Below, piece after piece: positions 1-7,782 of a stretch of DNA of 32,077 nt (the first letter of the stretch is position 1; every line of letters begins with the position of its first letter). Under the pieces are notes generated by a model. The model ran no database searches, had not been told where the DNA came from, and was given only the letters and a program-made list of their open reading frames with translations. The stretch covers positions 1 to 32,077 of the forward strand of contig JACRBX010000261.1 in the NCBI GenBank assembly GCA_016219225.1, in the 5' to 3' direction. The DNA comes from Deltaproteobacteria bacterium. GTDB lineage: Bacteria > Desulfobacterota > RBG-13-43-22. Both the position numbers and the translations under genes were made by a program.

Positions 1-127
1 CCCGCCTTTTGGGGCATGGCACCACGAAGCATGAAAATAGGCTCCTTGGAAGACGGATACTATTTTCATATTAAAAGCCCATTGGTATTTTCATATAATC
101 AAACCGAGTTATTCTGTCAAGAAAAAG
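1..127. other. Intergenic segment with short inverted and direct repeats
   Basis: No convincing gene is seen. ATGAAAATAG (31-40) is inverted as CTATTTTCAT (59-68), and TATTTTCATAT recurs directly near 60-70 and 87-97. The block GCACCACGAAGCATGAAAATAG (about 19-40) resembles a block at 19643-19663, so it may be a dispersed intergenic repeat. Confidence 0.4.
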
Positions 128-156
128 TTGACAGACCCCTCCATTTCTGTTAGAAA
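128..156 (+). promoter_or_regulatory. Putative sigma70 promoter upstream of the small membrane ORF and tatA
   Basis: TTGACA at 128-133 is followed after 17 nt by TAGAAA at 151-156. The -35 is perfect and the -10 matches 4 of 6 bases. It lies 36 nt before the putative ACG start and could serve both the small ORF and tatA. Confidence 0.4.
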
Positions 157-191
157 GGAAGTGTCTATAAATATTTCAGGAGGTTATCGTC

Positions 192-365
192 ACGGGACCT
201 CTTACTACCCACAGCATTTGGAGTATCCTTCCCTGGGATGTACCCTGGGATGTAGGGCATGCCTTTTTTCTCGGCCTGACTTATCTGGTCATGGGTATTC
301 TCGGGGTGACCCTGGGCCTCGCGGCATTAAGAACCCGGCGGTCTCTGAGAAAACCCCATCAGTAG
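192..365 (+). CDS. Small single-TM membrane protein with apparent ACG start
   Basis: This frame has no ATG, GTG or TTG until codon 291, but a consensus Shine-Dalgarno AGGAGG (178-183) sits exactly 8 nt before an ACG codon at 192, one base away from ATG. From there it encodes 57 residues: a Trp/Pro-rich start (IWSILPWDVPWDVGHAFF), one strong hydrophobic helix (about residues 28-46) and a basic tail (LRTRRSLRKPHQ), as expected for a positive-inside membrane peptide. It ends 68 nt before tatA and is probably co-transcribed with it. I do not recognise a named family. The start codon may be a real rare start, an inactivating ATG-to-ACG change, or a sequence error. The competing frame at 128-373 gives a low-complexity peptide and is judged spurious. 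Confidence 0.5.
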   Translation, partial: TGPLTTHSIWSILPWDVPWDVGHAFFLGLTYLVMGILGVTLGLAALRTRRSLRKPHQ

Positions 366-433
366 ACATTTAAAAGCAGCCTGGCTTGAAAAAACCAGGA
401 GAGCAACCCATAAAAATCAAACAAGGAGATCCG

Positions 434-637
434 ATGTTCGGTTTAGGAACACAAGAATTGATAATAATTTTGGGCATCGCCATGTTCATCTTCGGGGCCA
501 AAAAATTGCCTGAAATCGGCAAGGGACTGGGGAAAAGTATCCGGGAATTTAAAAGCAGTATCAGTGGGGAGGGGGAAAAAGAAGATCCCGCCAACCCTAA
601 AGAAATCAACAAGGATTCCAAAGGATCGACCCCATAA
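434..637 (+). CDS. tatA: Sec-independent twin-arginine translocase subunit TatA/TatE family
   Basis: The 67-residue protein has the TatA layout: a short periplasmic N-terminus, one hydrophobic helix (about residues 7-21, ELIIILGIAMFIFG), the conserved FGAKKLPEIG hinge, an amphipathic helix (GKGLGKSIREFKSSI) and a charged, flexible Lys/Glu/Pro tail. TatA oligomers form the pore through which folded proteins with twin-arginine signals cross the inner membrane. The ATG at 434 follows an AAGGAG ribosome site at ideal distance; a longer frame from 386 adds a proline-rich peptide with no TatA similarity. tatB and tatC are not nearby, which is common where tatA stands alone. Only the C-terminal tail is variable. 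Confidence 0.93.
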   Translation: MFGLGTQELIIILGIAMFIFGAKKLPEIGKGLGKSIREFKSSISGEGEKEDPANPKEINKDSKGSTP

Positions 638-686
638 ACCCGTTAGCGATCTGTTTGAATAGACCATTCCCCCTGCTTCGCTCAGG

Positions 687-1481
687 TTACGATGACTCCT
701 CAAATTCCTTTGTTCTGGCCCATAATACTTGCCATTCATCAAGAGAGAGGGAGAAAGCACCCTTATCCTTGAAATGCGGTTCGGTCATCATAGATCGAAA
801 ACGCCTTAAAAATTTTTGATTAGTTTTTCGCAGGGCGTTTTCCGCCGGGACCCCCAAGAATCGTCCCACGTTAACCAGGGTGAACAACAGATCCCCCAAC
901 TCTTCTCCTGCCGCTGTCAAATCTTTTTCCCCGATGGCCTCTTCCAATTCCTTCAATTCCTCTCGAACCTTTTCCAGGACACCATTAATATGAGGCCATT
1001 CAAACCCCAAACCGGCGGCCCTTTGAGAAATCCGATGGGCCTTCAGTAAAGAAGGCACATCAACCGGAATGGACTCAAAGGGATCCTGCCCTTCTTTCTC
1101 CCCGGCCTTGATATTTTGCCAGCCTTGCACGACCTGTTCGGCATTTTCCCAATTTTTATCTCCGAAGATATGGGGATGACGGCGCACCATCTTCTGATAA
1201 ATGGTATCTATGACCTGGTCCAAATCAAAATCTCCCTGCTCTTCAAAAACCCTGCTCAGGAAAACGATCTGGAACAGGAGGTCCCCCAATTCTTCTTTGA
1301 CTTCCGCCTGGTCCTTCCGGTCCAGGGCATCGGCCAGTTCATAGGCTTCCTCCAGCAGATAGATCTTAAGGGTCTCGGCACTTTGTTTCCGGTCCCAGGG
1401 ACAACCGTTTTCACCTCGCAACCGATCCATGAGTTCTCTGAGATCCTTTAGGGTTTTCAAACTCTCGGCCTGTTTATTCAT
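687..1481 (-). CDS. mazG: Nucleoside triphosphate pyrophosphohydrolase MazG
   Basis: The 264-residue protein has the two tandem MazG domains of the classical enzyme. The first (about residues 15-130) has the metal-binding pattern EEAYELADALD followed by EELGDLLFQIVFLSRV; the second (about 165-250) has ELKELEEAIGEKDLTAAGEELGDLLFTLVNVGRFLG. HRISQRAAGLGFEWP between them is also characteristic. MazG hydrolyses (d)NTPs to NMP and pyrophosphate, cleansing pools and affecting ppGpp levels. Length matches the family (about 260). Its start overlaps the end of cvpA by 8 nt, so the two are translationally coupled. It converges on tatA with a 49-nt gap. Confidence 0.93.
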   Translation of the reverse strand: MNKQAESLKTLKDLRELMDRLRGENGCPWDRKQSAETLKIYLLEEAYELADALDRKDQAEVKEELGDLLFQIVFLSRVFEEQGDFDLDQVIDTIYQKMVRRHPHIFGDKNWENAEQVVQGWQNIKAGEKEGQDPFESIPVDVPSLLKAHRISQRAAGLGFEWPHINGVLEKVREELKELEEAIGEKDLTAAGEELGDLLFTLVNVGRFLGVPAENALRKTNQKFLRRFRSMMTEPHFKDKGAFSLSLDEWQVLWARTKEFEESS

Positions 1482-2043
1482 CCCCGGGAACCTTTTGCAT
1501 TTTTTTGATGGTTCTTTTTTTGCCGGTCCAATATTCCTGAAGCTCCTTTTTTTTATTCATATAGTCATTTTTTATCTTAAACGGAATCAAGAGGGCCAAT
1601 TTTTCATTAACCGTCTGGATGGCAGGAAAAAAACGGGAATCTTTGACTAAAGGAGAACTTTTCGGGCTAAAAAGGGTAAGGAGTGTAACCAGGAAAAAGA
1701 CAATGACCGCCCCTTTGATCAGACCGAAGAGGCCTCCCAAAACCCGGTCCAACCACCCTAACAAAGCCAGGTGGACCGCCTTTCTGATTATAATAGCAAA
1801 AAAATGAAACAAAAAAAAACTGAGGACAAAGATTAAAATAAAGCAAAAAATCCCTGCCAGGAGGCTATGATGGGGATAGTAACGGCTCAGCCAGGAGGCC
1901 AGTTCTTTATAATAGAAGGAGGCCAGAAAAAAGCTGGCGATGATCCCGAAAAGGGTGGCTGCTTCTTGTATAATCCCTCTGAAAAAACCCCGGAAGGTGG
2001 TCAGGGCGACAATAATAAGGATCCCGATGTCCAGAATGTTCAT
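1474..2043 (-). CDS. cvpA: CvpA family inner-membrane protein
   Basis: The 189-residue protein starts with MNILDIGILIIVALTTFRGFFRG, the typical CvpA N-terminus, and shows four hydrophobic helices (about residues 5-20, 28-45, 62-85, 103-123) with the glycine-rich GWLDRVLGGLFGLIKGAVIV stretch. The C-terminal third is charged and cytoplasmic. CvpA proteins are linked to colicin V production and envelope tolerance in enterics, but their biochemical role is unknown. The gene is upstream of mazG on the same strand, with an 8-nt overlap that makes them one transcription unit. Family assignment is sound; function is not. Confidence 0.85.
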   Translation of the reverse strand: MNILDIGILIIVALTTFRGFFRGIIQEAATLFGIIASFFLASFYYKELASWLSRYYPHHSLLAGIFCFILIFVLSFFLFHFFAIIIRKAVHLALLGWLDRVLGGLFGLIKGAVIVFFLVTLLTLFSPKSSPLVKDSRFFPAIQTVNEKLALLIPFKIKNDYMNKKKELQEYWTGKKRTIKKMQKVPGDE

Positions 2044-2108
2044 GACGCTGTAATAAATTCTGCTAAGCTTATTCTAAGGGTTTAATCTTTAAGATAAACA
2101 CCATCATA

Positions 2109-2201
2109 GGTTACGGGTTACGGGTTACGGGTTACGGGTTACGGGTTAAGAAAGTATAGTTTCCTCTGATGACTCGTAACCCGCAACCCGCAACTCGCAA
2201 C
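2109..2201. repeat. Heptamer array pair: GGTTACG x5, then its reverse-complement-like array
   Basis: Five exact copies of GGTTACG (2109-2143) plus one variant (GGTTAAG) are followed, after about 25 nt, by GTAACCC, GCAACCC, GCAACTC, GCAAC (2176-2201), which read GGGTTAC/GGGTTGC on the other strand. The two arrays could fold into a long imperfect hairpin between the divergent cvpA and phoH genes. The rest of this 304-nt gap holds the phoH promoter. Confidence 0.85.
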
Positions 2202-2299
2202 AGATAATTTTCATTTATCTTTGGTACTTTGGTAGCAGAGGACCGGGAATTAGTCAAGGGAATAGAAAAATGGAAAAAAATCCCCCTTTATGGAAAATA

Positions 2300-2308
2300 T
2301 GATATAAT
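2300..2308 (+). promoter_or_regulatory. Extended -10 promoter for phoH operon
   Basis: TGATATAAT is a perfect extended -10 element (TG-N-TATAAT, hexamer 2303-2308). No good -35 lies 16-18 nt upstream, which suits an extended -10 promoter. It is 40 nt before the phoH start. Confidence 0.6.
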
Positions 2309-2347
2309 ACCTTATTAATTTTATGGGAAGGAACTCACCAAACCACC

Positions 2348-3349
2348 TTGGATTTTGAACCCACAGAAGACCAAACCCAGGAGCGGATGAGCTTTGACAA
2401 TAATCAATTGGCTCAAAGCCTGTTCGGGGAACATAACCAGCACATCCGATTGGTGGAACAACGGCTGGGGCTTCGGATTTCCACCAAAGGGAATACCCTC
2501 CAGATCCGGGGGGAAGAGCCTGATGTCTTTTTAGCCCGCAGACTATTTTCCGAATTGTATGGGCTCTTAAAAAAAGGGTATCCCCTTTATGACAATGATA
2601 TCGATTTTGCGATCCGTTTTCTCAAGGAGAATCATGAGGCCGGCCTCCAGGAAGTTTTTTTGGATGCGGTTTATGTGACCTCCCAGAAACGGGTTATTAC
2701 CCCCAAGACGCAAAACCAGAAGGAATATATTGAAGCCATCCGGAAATATGACATCGTTTTCGGTATCGGCCCGGCCGGCACCGGCAAAACCTATCTGGCC
2801 ATGTCCATGGCCATTTCCGCTCTGATGAAAAATGAGGTGATCCGTATCGTACTGGCCCGCCCGGCGGTTGAGGCCGGGGAGAAGTTGGGGTTTCTTCCCG
2901 GGGATCTTTATGAAAAAGTAAATCCCTATCTTCGCCCTTTATATGACGCCCTGCATGACATGATGAATTTTGAGAAGGCCACCAAGTTGGTTCAACGGGG
3001 AATTATCGAAGTAGCCCCTTTGGCCTTTATGCGCGGCCGGACACTGAACGATTCGTTTGTCATATTGGATGAGGCCCAAAACACGACCTCGGAACAGATG
3101 AAGATGTTTTTAACCCGGTTAGGTTTCAGCTCCAAGGCTGTTATCACCGGGGATATCACTCAGATCGACCTGCCGGAAGGCAAGACCTCGGGATTGGTCG
3201 AGGCCCAACAACTCCTCGTTGGGGTGGAGGATATCGCCTTTATCTATTTCAGCAAAAAAGATGTCATTCGCCATCCTCTGGTCCAGAAAATTATCAAGGC
3301 CTACGAAGAACTGGAGGAGAAAAGACGGATCCTGAAGGAACGCCTTTAA
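2348..3349 (+). CDS. PhoH-like family ATPase
   Basis: The 333-residue protein has an N-terminal single-strand nucleic-acid-binding-like region (residues 15-70, [23 protein letters not shown]...[16 protein letters not shown]) and a PhoH ATPase core with Walker A GPAGTGKT (141-148), the family signature [17 protein letters not shown] and Walker B VILDEAQN (about 238-245), then [11 protein letters not shown]. PhoH-like proteins bind ATP and are implicated in RNA metabolism; linkage to ybeY, as here, is classical and supports an RNA-processing role. The start is uncertain: the TTG at 2348 gives full length, while ATG at 2387 has AGGAG immediately upstream and starts just before the conserved region. 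It leads the operon with the 7TM-HD gene, 9 nt downstream. Confidence 0.92.
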   Translation: MDFEPTEDQTQERMSFDNNQLAQSLFGEHNQHIRLVEQRLGLRISTKGNTLQIRGEEPDVFLARRLFSELYGLLKKGYPLYDNDIDFAIRFLKENHEAGLQEVFLDAVYVTSQKRVITPKTQNQKEYIEAIRKYDIVFGIGPAGTGKTYLAMSMAISALMKNEVIRIVLARPAVEAGEKLGFLPGDLYEKVNPYLRPLYDALHDMMNFEKATKLVQRGIIEVAPLAFMRGRTLNDSFVILDEAQNTTSEQMKMFLTRLGFSSKAVITGDITQIDLPEGKTSGLVEAQQLLVGVEDIAFIYFSKKDVIRHPLVQKIIKAYEELEEKRRILKERL

Positions 3350-3358
3350 AAAATCCTC

Positions 3359-5773
3359 ATGGAAAAATCCGAAAAAGACCTCAAGAAAAAACCCTCCAGG
3401 ATTTCCCGGTTAGGGGAGACCAAAAAAGTTACTCTAAAGGAGACTCTGAATAAATCCTGGAAATATTTTCTTTCCCTGCTTCAGGAAAAATTCTTTCTCC
3501 TGTTTCTGCTTTGTCTGTTTATTATTTTGATCAACGCCCCCAGTCTCTTTATCCCTTCAAAAACCTACCGGCTGGGTGAGGTGGCCGACTTCGATATCAA
3601 GGCCTCTCAAGATATCCTGATGGAAGACAAGATCGCCACCGATCTGAGAAGACAGGAAATCAGAGAATCGTTGTTGTCCGTTTATGATTTTAATGAGAAG
3701 ACCGGTTCGGAGTTACAAAGCAAGATTCACCTGGGGTTTGAAACCCTGAGAGAAGATTTAAAGAAACAAATACCCGGATCCGAGGGAAAAGGGAAAAAAG
3801 AACGACTCCAATTAGAAAAAATCTGGGGGATCGAGCTGACACCGGTTGAGCTGGACGCCTTAATAAAAGAACGTTTTTCGGAATCCTTCGAGATCGGCCT
3901 GATTCAATTGGTTCAATCGGTGCTGACCGTCGGGGTGGTGAGCAGCAAGCTGGCCCTGATGAATGAACAGGGGAAAGGGATTATCGTTCGGAAATTACCT
4001 TCAAAACAGGAATTTCAAATTCATGAGATCGAACGTTTTCCGGACCTGGATGAGGCCCGGGATCGCATAGAAAAAAGGGCGGCCTTTCTTCTGGTGGGCA
4101 AAAAAAGGGCCTTGCGTCCGGTGACGGTCGGTTTGGCCCAAAAACTGATCGTTCCCAATTTATTTTTTAATAAAACAGAAACCGAGGAGCGTATCAACAG
4201 GGCGGTCGCCAAGATCCGCCCTGTTTTTTTCCAGATAAAAAAAGGGGATGTTCTGGTTCGGGAAGGGGAAAGGATTTCGGAGGCTCAACTGACCAAGATC
4301 CGGATGGGGACGCAAACCATGAAAGGGGTTGAAGCCCTGTTGAACTCCCTGGGTCTGGCCCTGATCTGGGGTTTGTTCATCTATATGGTTTATCTGGCTG
4401 CCACCCAGGGCGGTCTGGTTCTTTCCGGGGATCTTAAAGATCTGATCTTTTTAACTTCTTTATTAGCCATATCTTTTCTCGGTATCCGGACCGCTGATTT
4501 TTTGGCCCGTATATTGGCGGCTGGTTTCCCCTGGCTCAGTCCTTATGGGGTCCTTTTAGCCATGCCGATAGCCGCTGCTTCGATGATGACCAGTCTGGTC
4601 TTAGGTCCCTGGCCGGCCCTCTTGTTCGGTCTGGTGCAAGCCTTTTTGGCGATTTTATTCTGGGAAGGGAATCCTGAACTGGCCCTCTATTTTGCCGTTG
4701 CCGGACTCTGGTCCTCACAGGCCCGGCGCATCTGCAATACCCGCTGGGACCTGATACGGATGGGGTTTATCCTGGGCCTGATTAATATGGCCGGCGTTCT
4801 GGCCCTCCAATTGATCCATGGGAAATTGATCCACATCGAAACACCGGTTAATCTTTTTTTCGGTTTTTCAGGAGGGATCGTCACCGGCATAGTCGTAACC
4901 GGATTCAGCCCCTTGATTGAAAAAATATTCGGGTATACGACGGACATGAAACTGATGGAGCGGGCCAATATGGACCAGCCTCTGTTACGGGAGTTGATGG
5001 TGCGGGCCCCGGGCACCTATCATCACAGCATCATCGTCGGCAATATGGTGGAAGCGGCCGCCGAAGCGATTGGGGCCAATGCCCTCCTGGCCAGGGTCAG
5101 CGCCTATTATCATGACATCGGAAAAATCCAAAAACCCCTCTATTTCATCGAAAACCAGACCGGTTATGAAAACAAACACGAAAAACTGGCCCCTTCCATG
5201 AGCAGCTTGATCCTGATCGGACATGTTAAAGACGGAGTCGAATTGGCTTTTCAGGAGAAACTGGAGGCCCCCATCGTGGAAATCATCAGCCAGCACCATG
5301 GAACCGGACTCATTTCCTTCTTCTATCAAAAAGCCGTGGAAATCAAAGGCGGGGACGTGAGTCAGGTATCCATGGAGGATTTCCGGTACCCCGGTCCGAA
5401 ACCCCAGACCCGGGAGGCCGGTCTGGTTATGCTGGCCGATTCTATTGAAGCCGCCTCCAGAACCCTGGTGGACCCCGCTCCGGCCCGTATTCAGGGTCTG
5501 GTGCAAAAGATCATTCAGAACGCCATTTCCGACGGGCAATTAGATGAATGCGACTTGACTTTAAAGGACCTTTCTCTCATCGCCGTAAGTTTCAATAAAA
5601 TTCTGAACGGGATCTTCCATCACCGGATCGAATATCCCGGGTCTCCCGTTAAGGGTGGAACAACCAGGAAAAAAACCGATGGAACTACAGATAAACAATC
5701 GACAGAATTTGATAGACCAGGCCGAGATCCGGAAAATCTGCCGCCAGATCTTAGACTCCTGGGAAACCCCTGA
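3359..5773 (+). CDS. 7TM-HD domain phosphodiesterase (PgpH/YqfF-like)
   Basis: The 804-residue protein has a cytoplasmic basic N-terminus, one TM helix (about residues 44-62), a large extracytoplasmic 7TMR-HDED-type domain (about 65-310), a seven-helix membrane block (about 325-520) and a cytosolic HD domain. The HD domain shows TYHHS near 552 and the HD pair in YYHDIGKIQKPLYF (H585-D586), with QHHGT further on. Relatives hydrolyse cyclic di-AMP in Firmicutes; in Gram-negatives the substrate is less certain, so I give no symbol. It sits between phoH and ybeY, the conserved order in many bacteria. Its last 32 codons overlap ybeY in another frame, and this tail (TTDKQSTEFDRPGRDPENLP) looks like a shadow of ybeY rather than conserved protein. 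Confidence 0.88.
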   Translation: MEKSEKDLKKKPSRISRLGETKKVTLKETLNKSWKYFLSLLQEKFFLLFLLCLFIILINAPSLFIPSKTYRLGEVADFDIKASQDILMEDKIATDLRRQEIRESLLSVYDFNEKTGSELQSKIHLGFETLREDLKKQIPGSEGKGKKERLQLEKIWGIELTPVELDALIKERFSESFEIGLIQLVQSVLTVGVVSSKLALMNEQGKGIIVRKLPSKQEFQIHEIERFPDLDEARDRIEKRAAFLLVGKKRALRPVTVGLAQKLIVPNLFFNKTETEERINRAVAKIRPVFFQIKKGDVLVREGERISEAQLTKIRMGTQTMKGVEALLNSLGLALIWGLFIYMVYLAATQGGLVLSGDLKDLIFLTSLLAISFLGIRTADFLARILAAGFPWLSPYGVLLAMPIAAASMMTSLVLGPWPALLFGLVQAFLAILFWEGNPELALYFAVAGLWSSQARRICNTRWDLIRMGFILGLINMAGVLALQLIHGKLIHIETPVNLFFGFSGGIVTGIVVTGFSPLIEKIFGYTTDMKLMERANMDQPLLRELMVRAPGTYHHSIIVGNMVEAAAEAIGANALLARVSAYYHDIGKIQKPLYFIENQTGYENKHEKLAPSMSSLILIGHVKDGVELAFQEKLEAPIVEIISQHHGTGLISFFYQKAVEIKGGDVSQVSMEDFRYPGPKPQTREAGLVMLADSIEAASRTLVDPAPARIQGLVQKIIQNAISDGQLDECDLTLKDLSLIAVSFNKILNGIFHHRIEYPGSPVKGGTTRKKTDGTTDKQSTEFDRPGRDPENLPPDLRLLGNP

Positions 5774-6854
5774 GGGGGAAGTCAGCCTTCTTTTTGTCGA
5801 AGACCGGGAAATGGCCCGGTATAACCGGAAGTACCTCGACAGGAAAGGCCCGACCAATGTCCTGGCCTTTCCCATGAAAGAAGGCCTCTATCCGGAGGTG
5901 AGTCCCCTTCTCTGGGGAGATGTGGTCATTTCCACCGAAACCGCCCTGAGAGAGGCTGGGGAAGCAGGGATTTCCCTGGCCGACCGGATCCGCTTTTTGC
6001 TGATCCATGGTCTTTTACATCTGATGGGCTATGATCACGAAGGCTCCCGGTACGAGGCCCGAAGGATGGAGGCCAAAACCGAAGAAATAATCAACCGTAT
6101 CGAGGTGAATAAAAAGGAGGAAAGAAGCATGCAAGTTCCCCGTTTGGCCGTTAATGTGGATCACGTGGCTACGGTCCGCCAGGCCAGAAAGATTAATGAA
6201 CCCGACCCGGTCATAGCCGCCGGCATAGCCGAACTGGCCGGGGCCGAAGGGATTATCGTTCACCTGCGCGAGGATCGGAGGCATATTCAGGATCGCGATC
6301 TTTTCATATTGAAAGAAACCATCAAAACCAAATTGAATTTGGAAATGGCCGCAGCCGAAGAAATCATAAGGATCGCCCTGAAAGTCCGTCCTCCGATGGT
6401 TACCCTCGTCCCGGAAAAGAGACAGGAGTTGACCACCGAAGGGGGACTCGACGTTCGGGGACAGCAGAAAAGCCTGAAAGAAACGGTCCGCCGGTTGCAC
6501 AAGGGGAAGATAGCCGTAAGCCTGTTTGTGGATGCCGATCCGGCTCAGATCCGGGCCTCCAGTGAAATAGGGGCTGACATTATCGAACTCCATACCGGTC
6601 ATTATGCCGAGGCCAAAAAAGAATCCGAGGCCATGCGGCTTTTTGAGCGCATTGTAAATGGCGCCCAGTTGGGTGTTCAACTGGGGATGAAGGTCAGCGC
6701 CGGACACGGGCTTAATTACACCAATATTAAACGGTTTCAGGGTCTGGAAGAAATCGAGGAATACAGCATCGGCCATAGTATCATAGCCCGGGCAATCTAT
6801 GTGGGGTTGGACCTGGCTGTGCGCGACATGGTAGCCCTGGTGGAACAATTATAA
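5679..6854 (+). CDS. ybeY: YbeY endoribonuclease in continuous frame with PdxJ (fusion or read-through ORF)
   Basis: One uninterrupted frame encodes YbeY (about residues 1-150) and then PdxJ with no stop between them. The YbeY part has MELQINNRQNL, LLFVEDREMARYNRKYL, the TNVLAFPM strand and the zinc site HGLLHLMGYDHEG, whose three histidines are intact. YbeY is the single-strand endoribonuclease of 16S rRNA 3' maturation and ribosome quality control. Start ATG 5679 begins exactly at the usual YbeY N-terminus; an ATG at 5655 is possible. The linker (NRIEVNKKEERS) encodes a perfect AAGGAGG 8 nt before an internal ATG at 6129. So PdxJ may be made both fused and alone. The 5' end overlaps the HD gene by 95 nt. 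Confidence 0.85.
   Translation: MELQINNRQNLIDQAEIRKICRQILDSWETPEGEVSLLFVEDREMARYNRKYLDRKGPTNVLAFPMKEGLYPEVSPLLWGDVVISTETALREAGEAGISLADRIRFLLIHGLLHLMGYDHEGSRYEARRMEAKTEEIINRIEVNKKEERSMQVPRLAVNVDHVATVRQARKINEPDPVIAAGIAELAGAEGIIVHLREDRRHIQDRDLFILKETIKTKLNLEMAAAEEIIRIALKVRPPMVTLVPEKRQELTTEGGLDVRGQQKSLKETVRRLHKGKIAVSLFVDADPAQIRASSEIGADIIELHTGHYAEAKKESEAMRLFERIVNGAQLGVQLGMKVSAGHGLNYTNIKRFQGLEEIEEYSIGHSIIARAIYVGLDLAVRDMVALVEQL
6114..6131 (+). promoter_or_regulatory. Internal Shine-Dalgarno and ATG for pdxJ
   Basis: AAGGAGG at 6114-6120 is followed by an 8-nt spacer and ATG at 6129-6131, inside the continuous ybeY-pdxJ frame. The strength of this site argues that pdxJ is also translated independently. 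Confidence 0.8.
6129..6854 (+). CDS. pdxJ: Pyridoxine 5'-phosphate synthase PdxJ
   Basis: From the internal ATG the product is 241 residues, the normal PdxJ size. It carries the hallmark stretches LAVNVDHVATVRQAR, GAEGIIVHLREDRRHIQDRD (catalytic His), LNLEMA (catalytic Glu), PEKRQELTTEGGLDV, SLFVDAD, IELHTGHYA and VSAGHGLNYTN (second His). PdxJ condenses 1-deoxyxylulose 5-phosphate with 3-amino-2-oxopropyl phosphate to make pyridoxine 5'-phosphate in the DXP-dependent vitamin B6 route; it acts as a cytosolic octamer. It is the last gene of the phoH operon. PLP produced here is the cofactor of BioA and BioF encoded next door, though no functional coupling is shown by the sequence. Confidence 0.93.
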   Translation: MQVPRLAVNVDHVATVRQARKINEPDPVIAAGIAELAGAEGIIVHLREDRRHIQDRDLFILKETIKTKLNLEMAAAEEIIRIALKVRPPMVTLVPEKRQELTTEGGLDVRGQQKSLKETVRRLHKGKIAVSLFVDADPAQIRASSEIGADIIELHTGHYAEAKKESEAMRLFERIVNGAQLGVQLGMKVSAGHGLNYTNIKRFQGLEEIEEYSIGHSIIARAIYVGLDLAVRDMVALVEQL

Positions 6855-6862
6855 GCCTGTAC

Positions 6863-6984
6863 GATTTCGGATTTCGGATTGCGGATTGCGGAATTTGAAA
6901 AAGGCAGAAATAATATGACTAATGAAGTAATCGCTTTACCTTCCTTCGACATTCAGGATTCGATATTCAAGATTCGATATTTCC
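6863..6984. repeat. Heptamer words between convergent pdxJ and bioD
   Basis: GATTTCG x2, GATTGCG x2 and GAATTTG run from 6863 to 6897. After a spacer, two 14-mers (two heptamers each) GATTCGATATTCAA and GATTCGATATTTCC fill 6957-6984, close to the bioD stop. The period is 7 nt throughout. No classical terminator is visible between the converging genes. Confidence 0.75.
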
Positions 6985-6989
6985 TGTTT

Positions 6990-7742
6990 TTAACGCCTCC
7001 ATGGAGTATGAGGCCGGACCAGGAAATTTTCGGGTAGTAAGCCGGCCAGCTTCCCGGGCATGGAGCCAAGATTAAAGGCTGTTTCAGAGACCCTGGAATC
7101 AAAAGGCAGGCTCCCCCAATAAGGCACACCGGAAATCCCGGAAATCACCGCCGGGGCCGTCTTCTCCGCCAGTCCGGGCCTTCCTTTCCGGCCATTAAAA
7201 AGAAATCCAAGGACCGGCAGGCCCCTTTGCTTTAATAGAAAAAGGGTCATCAGGGTATGATTGATGGTCCCTAATGACGGTCTGGCCACCACCAGCGTCG
7301 GCAACCGCAATTTTTCAATCAGGTCGATCACCAGAACCTTTTTTTTCAAGGGAACCAATATCCCGCCCACCCCTTCGACAACCAGGAAGGGATATCGTTT
7401 TTGAAGGAGTTGAAATTTTTGAATGATCGTCCGGAGCTTCCAGTCAGTCCGGGTTATTTCTGCTGCTGTCAGCGGAGCCAGGGGTGGCACCAGGCAGACC
7501 GGGTTGATCCGATCAAGGGGATCATCTATACCGGTGGTTTTTCGGACGAAATCCACATCCGGGGCTATAAGCCCCCGAGGGGTTCTAACGGCCCCGCTGG
7601 CCACCGGTTTGAAATAGCCGACCTCCATTCCCTGCCTTTTAAAGGCCTTGATTAAACCGGCCGCCACCACAGTCTTGCCAACACCGGTATCCGTGCCGGT
7701 GATGAAAAGACCGCCGGCGGTTTTAAATTGATTGGTTTTCAT
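6990..7742 (-). CDS. bioD: Dethiobiotin synthetase
   Basis: The 250-residue protein has the P-loop GTDTGVGKT (residues 16-24), followed by GYFKPVASGA with the substrate-contact Lys, a VEGVGGILVPL strand and the P-loop-NTPase core typical of BioD. It closes the ureido ring of dethiobiotin from 7,8-diaminopelargonate, CO2 and ATP. I chose ATG 7742 because AAGGA lies 6 nt before it; a GTG at 7769 would add nine residues with no support. It is the last gene of the bioB-bioA-bioF-bioD cluster and is separated from bioF by a 271-nt repeat-rich gap, so it may need read-through or its own promoter. Confidence 0.93.
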   Translation of the reverse strand: MKTNQFKTAGGLFITGTDTGVGKTVVAAGLIKAFKRQGMEVGYFKPVASGAVRTPRGLIAPDVDFVRKTTGIDDPLDRINPVCLVPPLAPLTAAEITRTDWKLRTIIQKFQLLQKRYPFLVVEGVGGILVPLKKKVLVIDLIEKLRLPTLVVARPSLGTINHTLMTLFLLKQRGLPVLGFLFNGRKGRPGLAEKTAPAVISGISGVPYWGSLPFDSRVSETAFNLGSMPGKLAGLLPENFLVRPHTPWRR

Positions 7743-7782
7743 TCCATTCCTTCCTTCAATCGATTCCACTCGTCAGACTTCA

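Noticed and set aside
128-373. 81-residue frame with TTG start
   Set aside because: Low-complexity peptide; the overlapping frame at 192-365 has a better SD and a real TM helix.
2109-2201. CRISPR array
   Set aside because: The units are contiguous 7-mers with no unique spacers of 30-40 nt, and no cas genes are present.
6015-6848. 277-residue minus-strand frame opposite ybeY-pdxJ
   Set aside because: It is a shadow of clearly conserved YbeY and PdxJ coding sequence.
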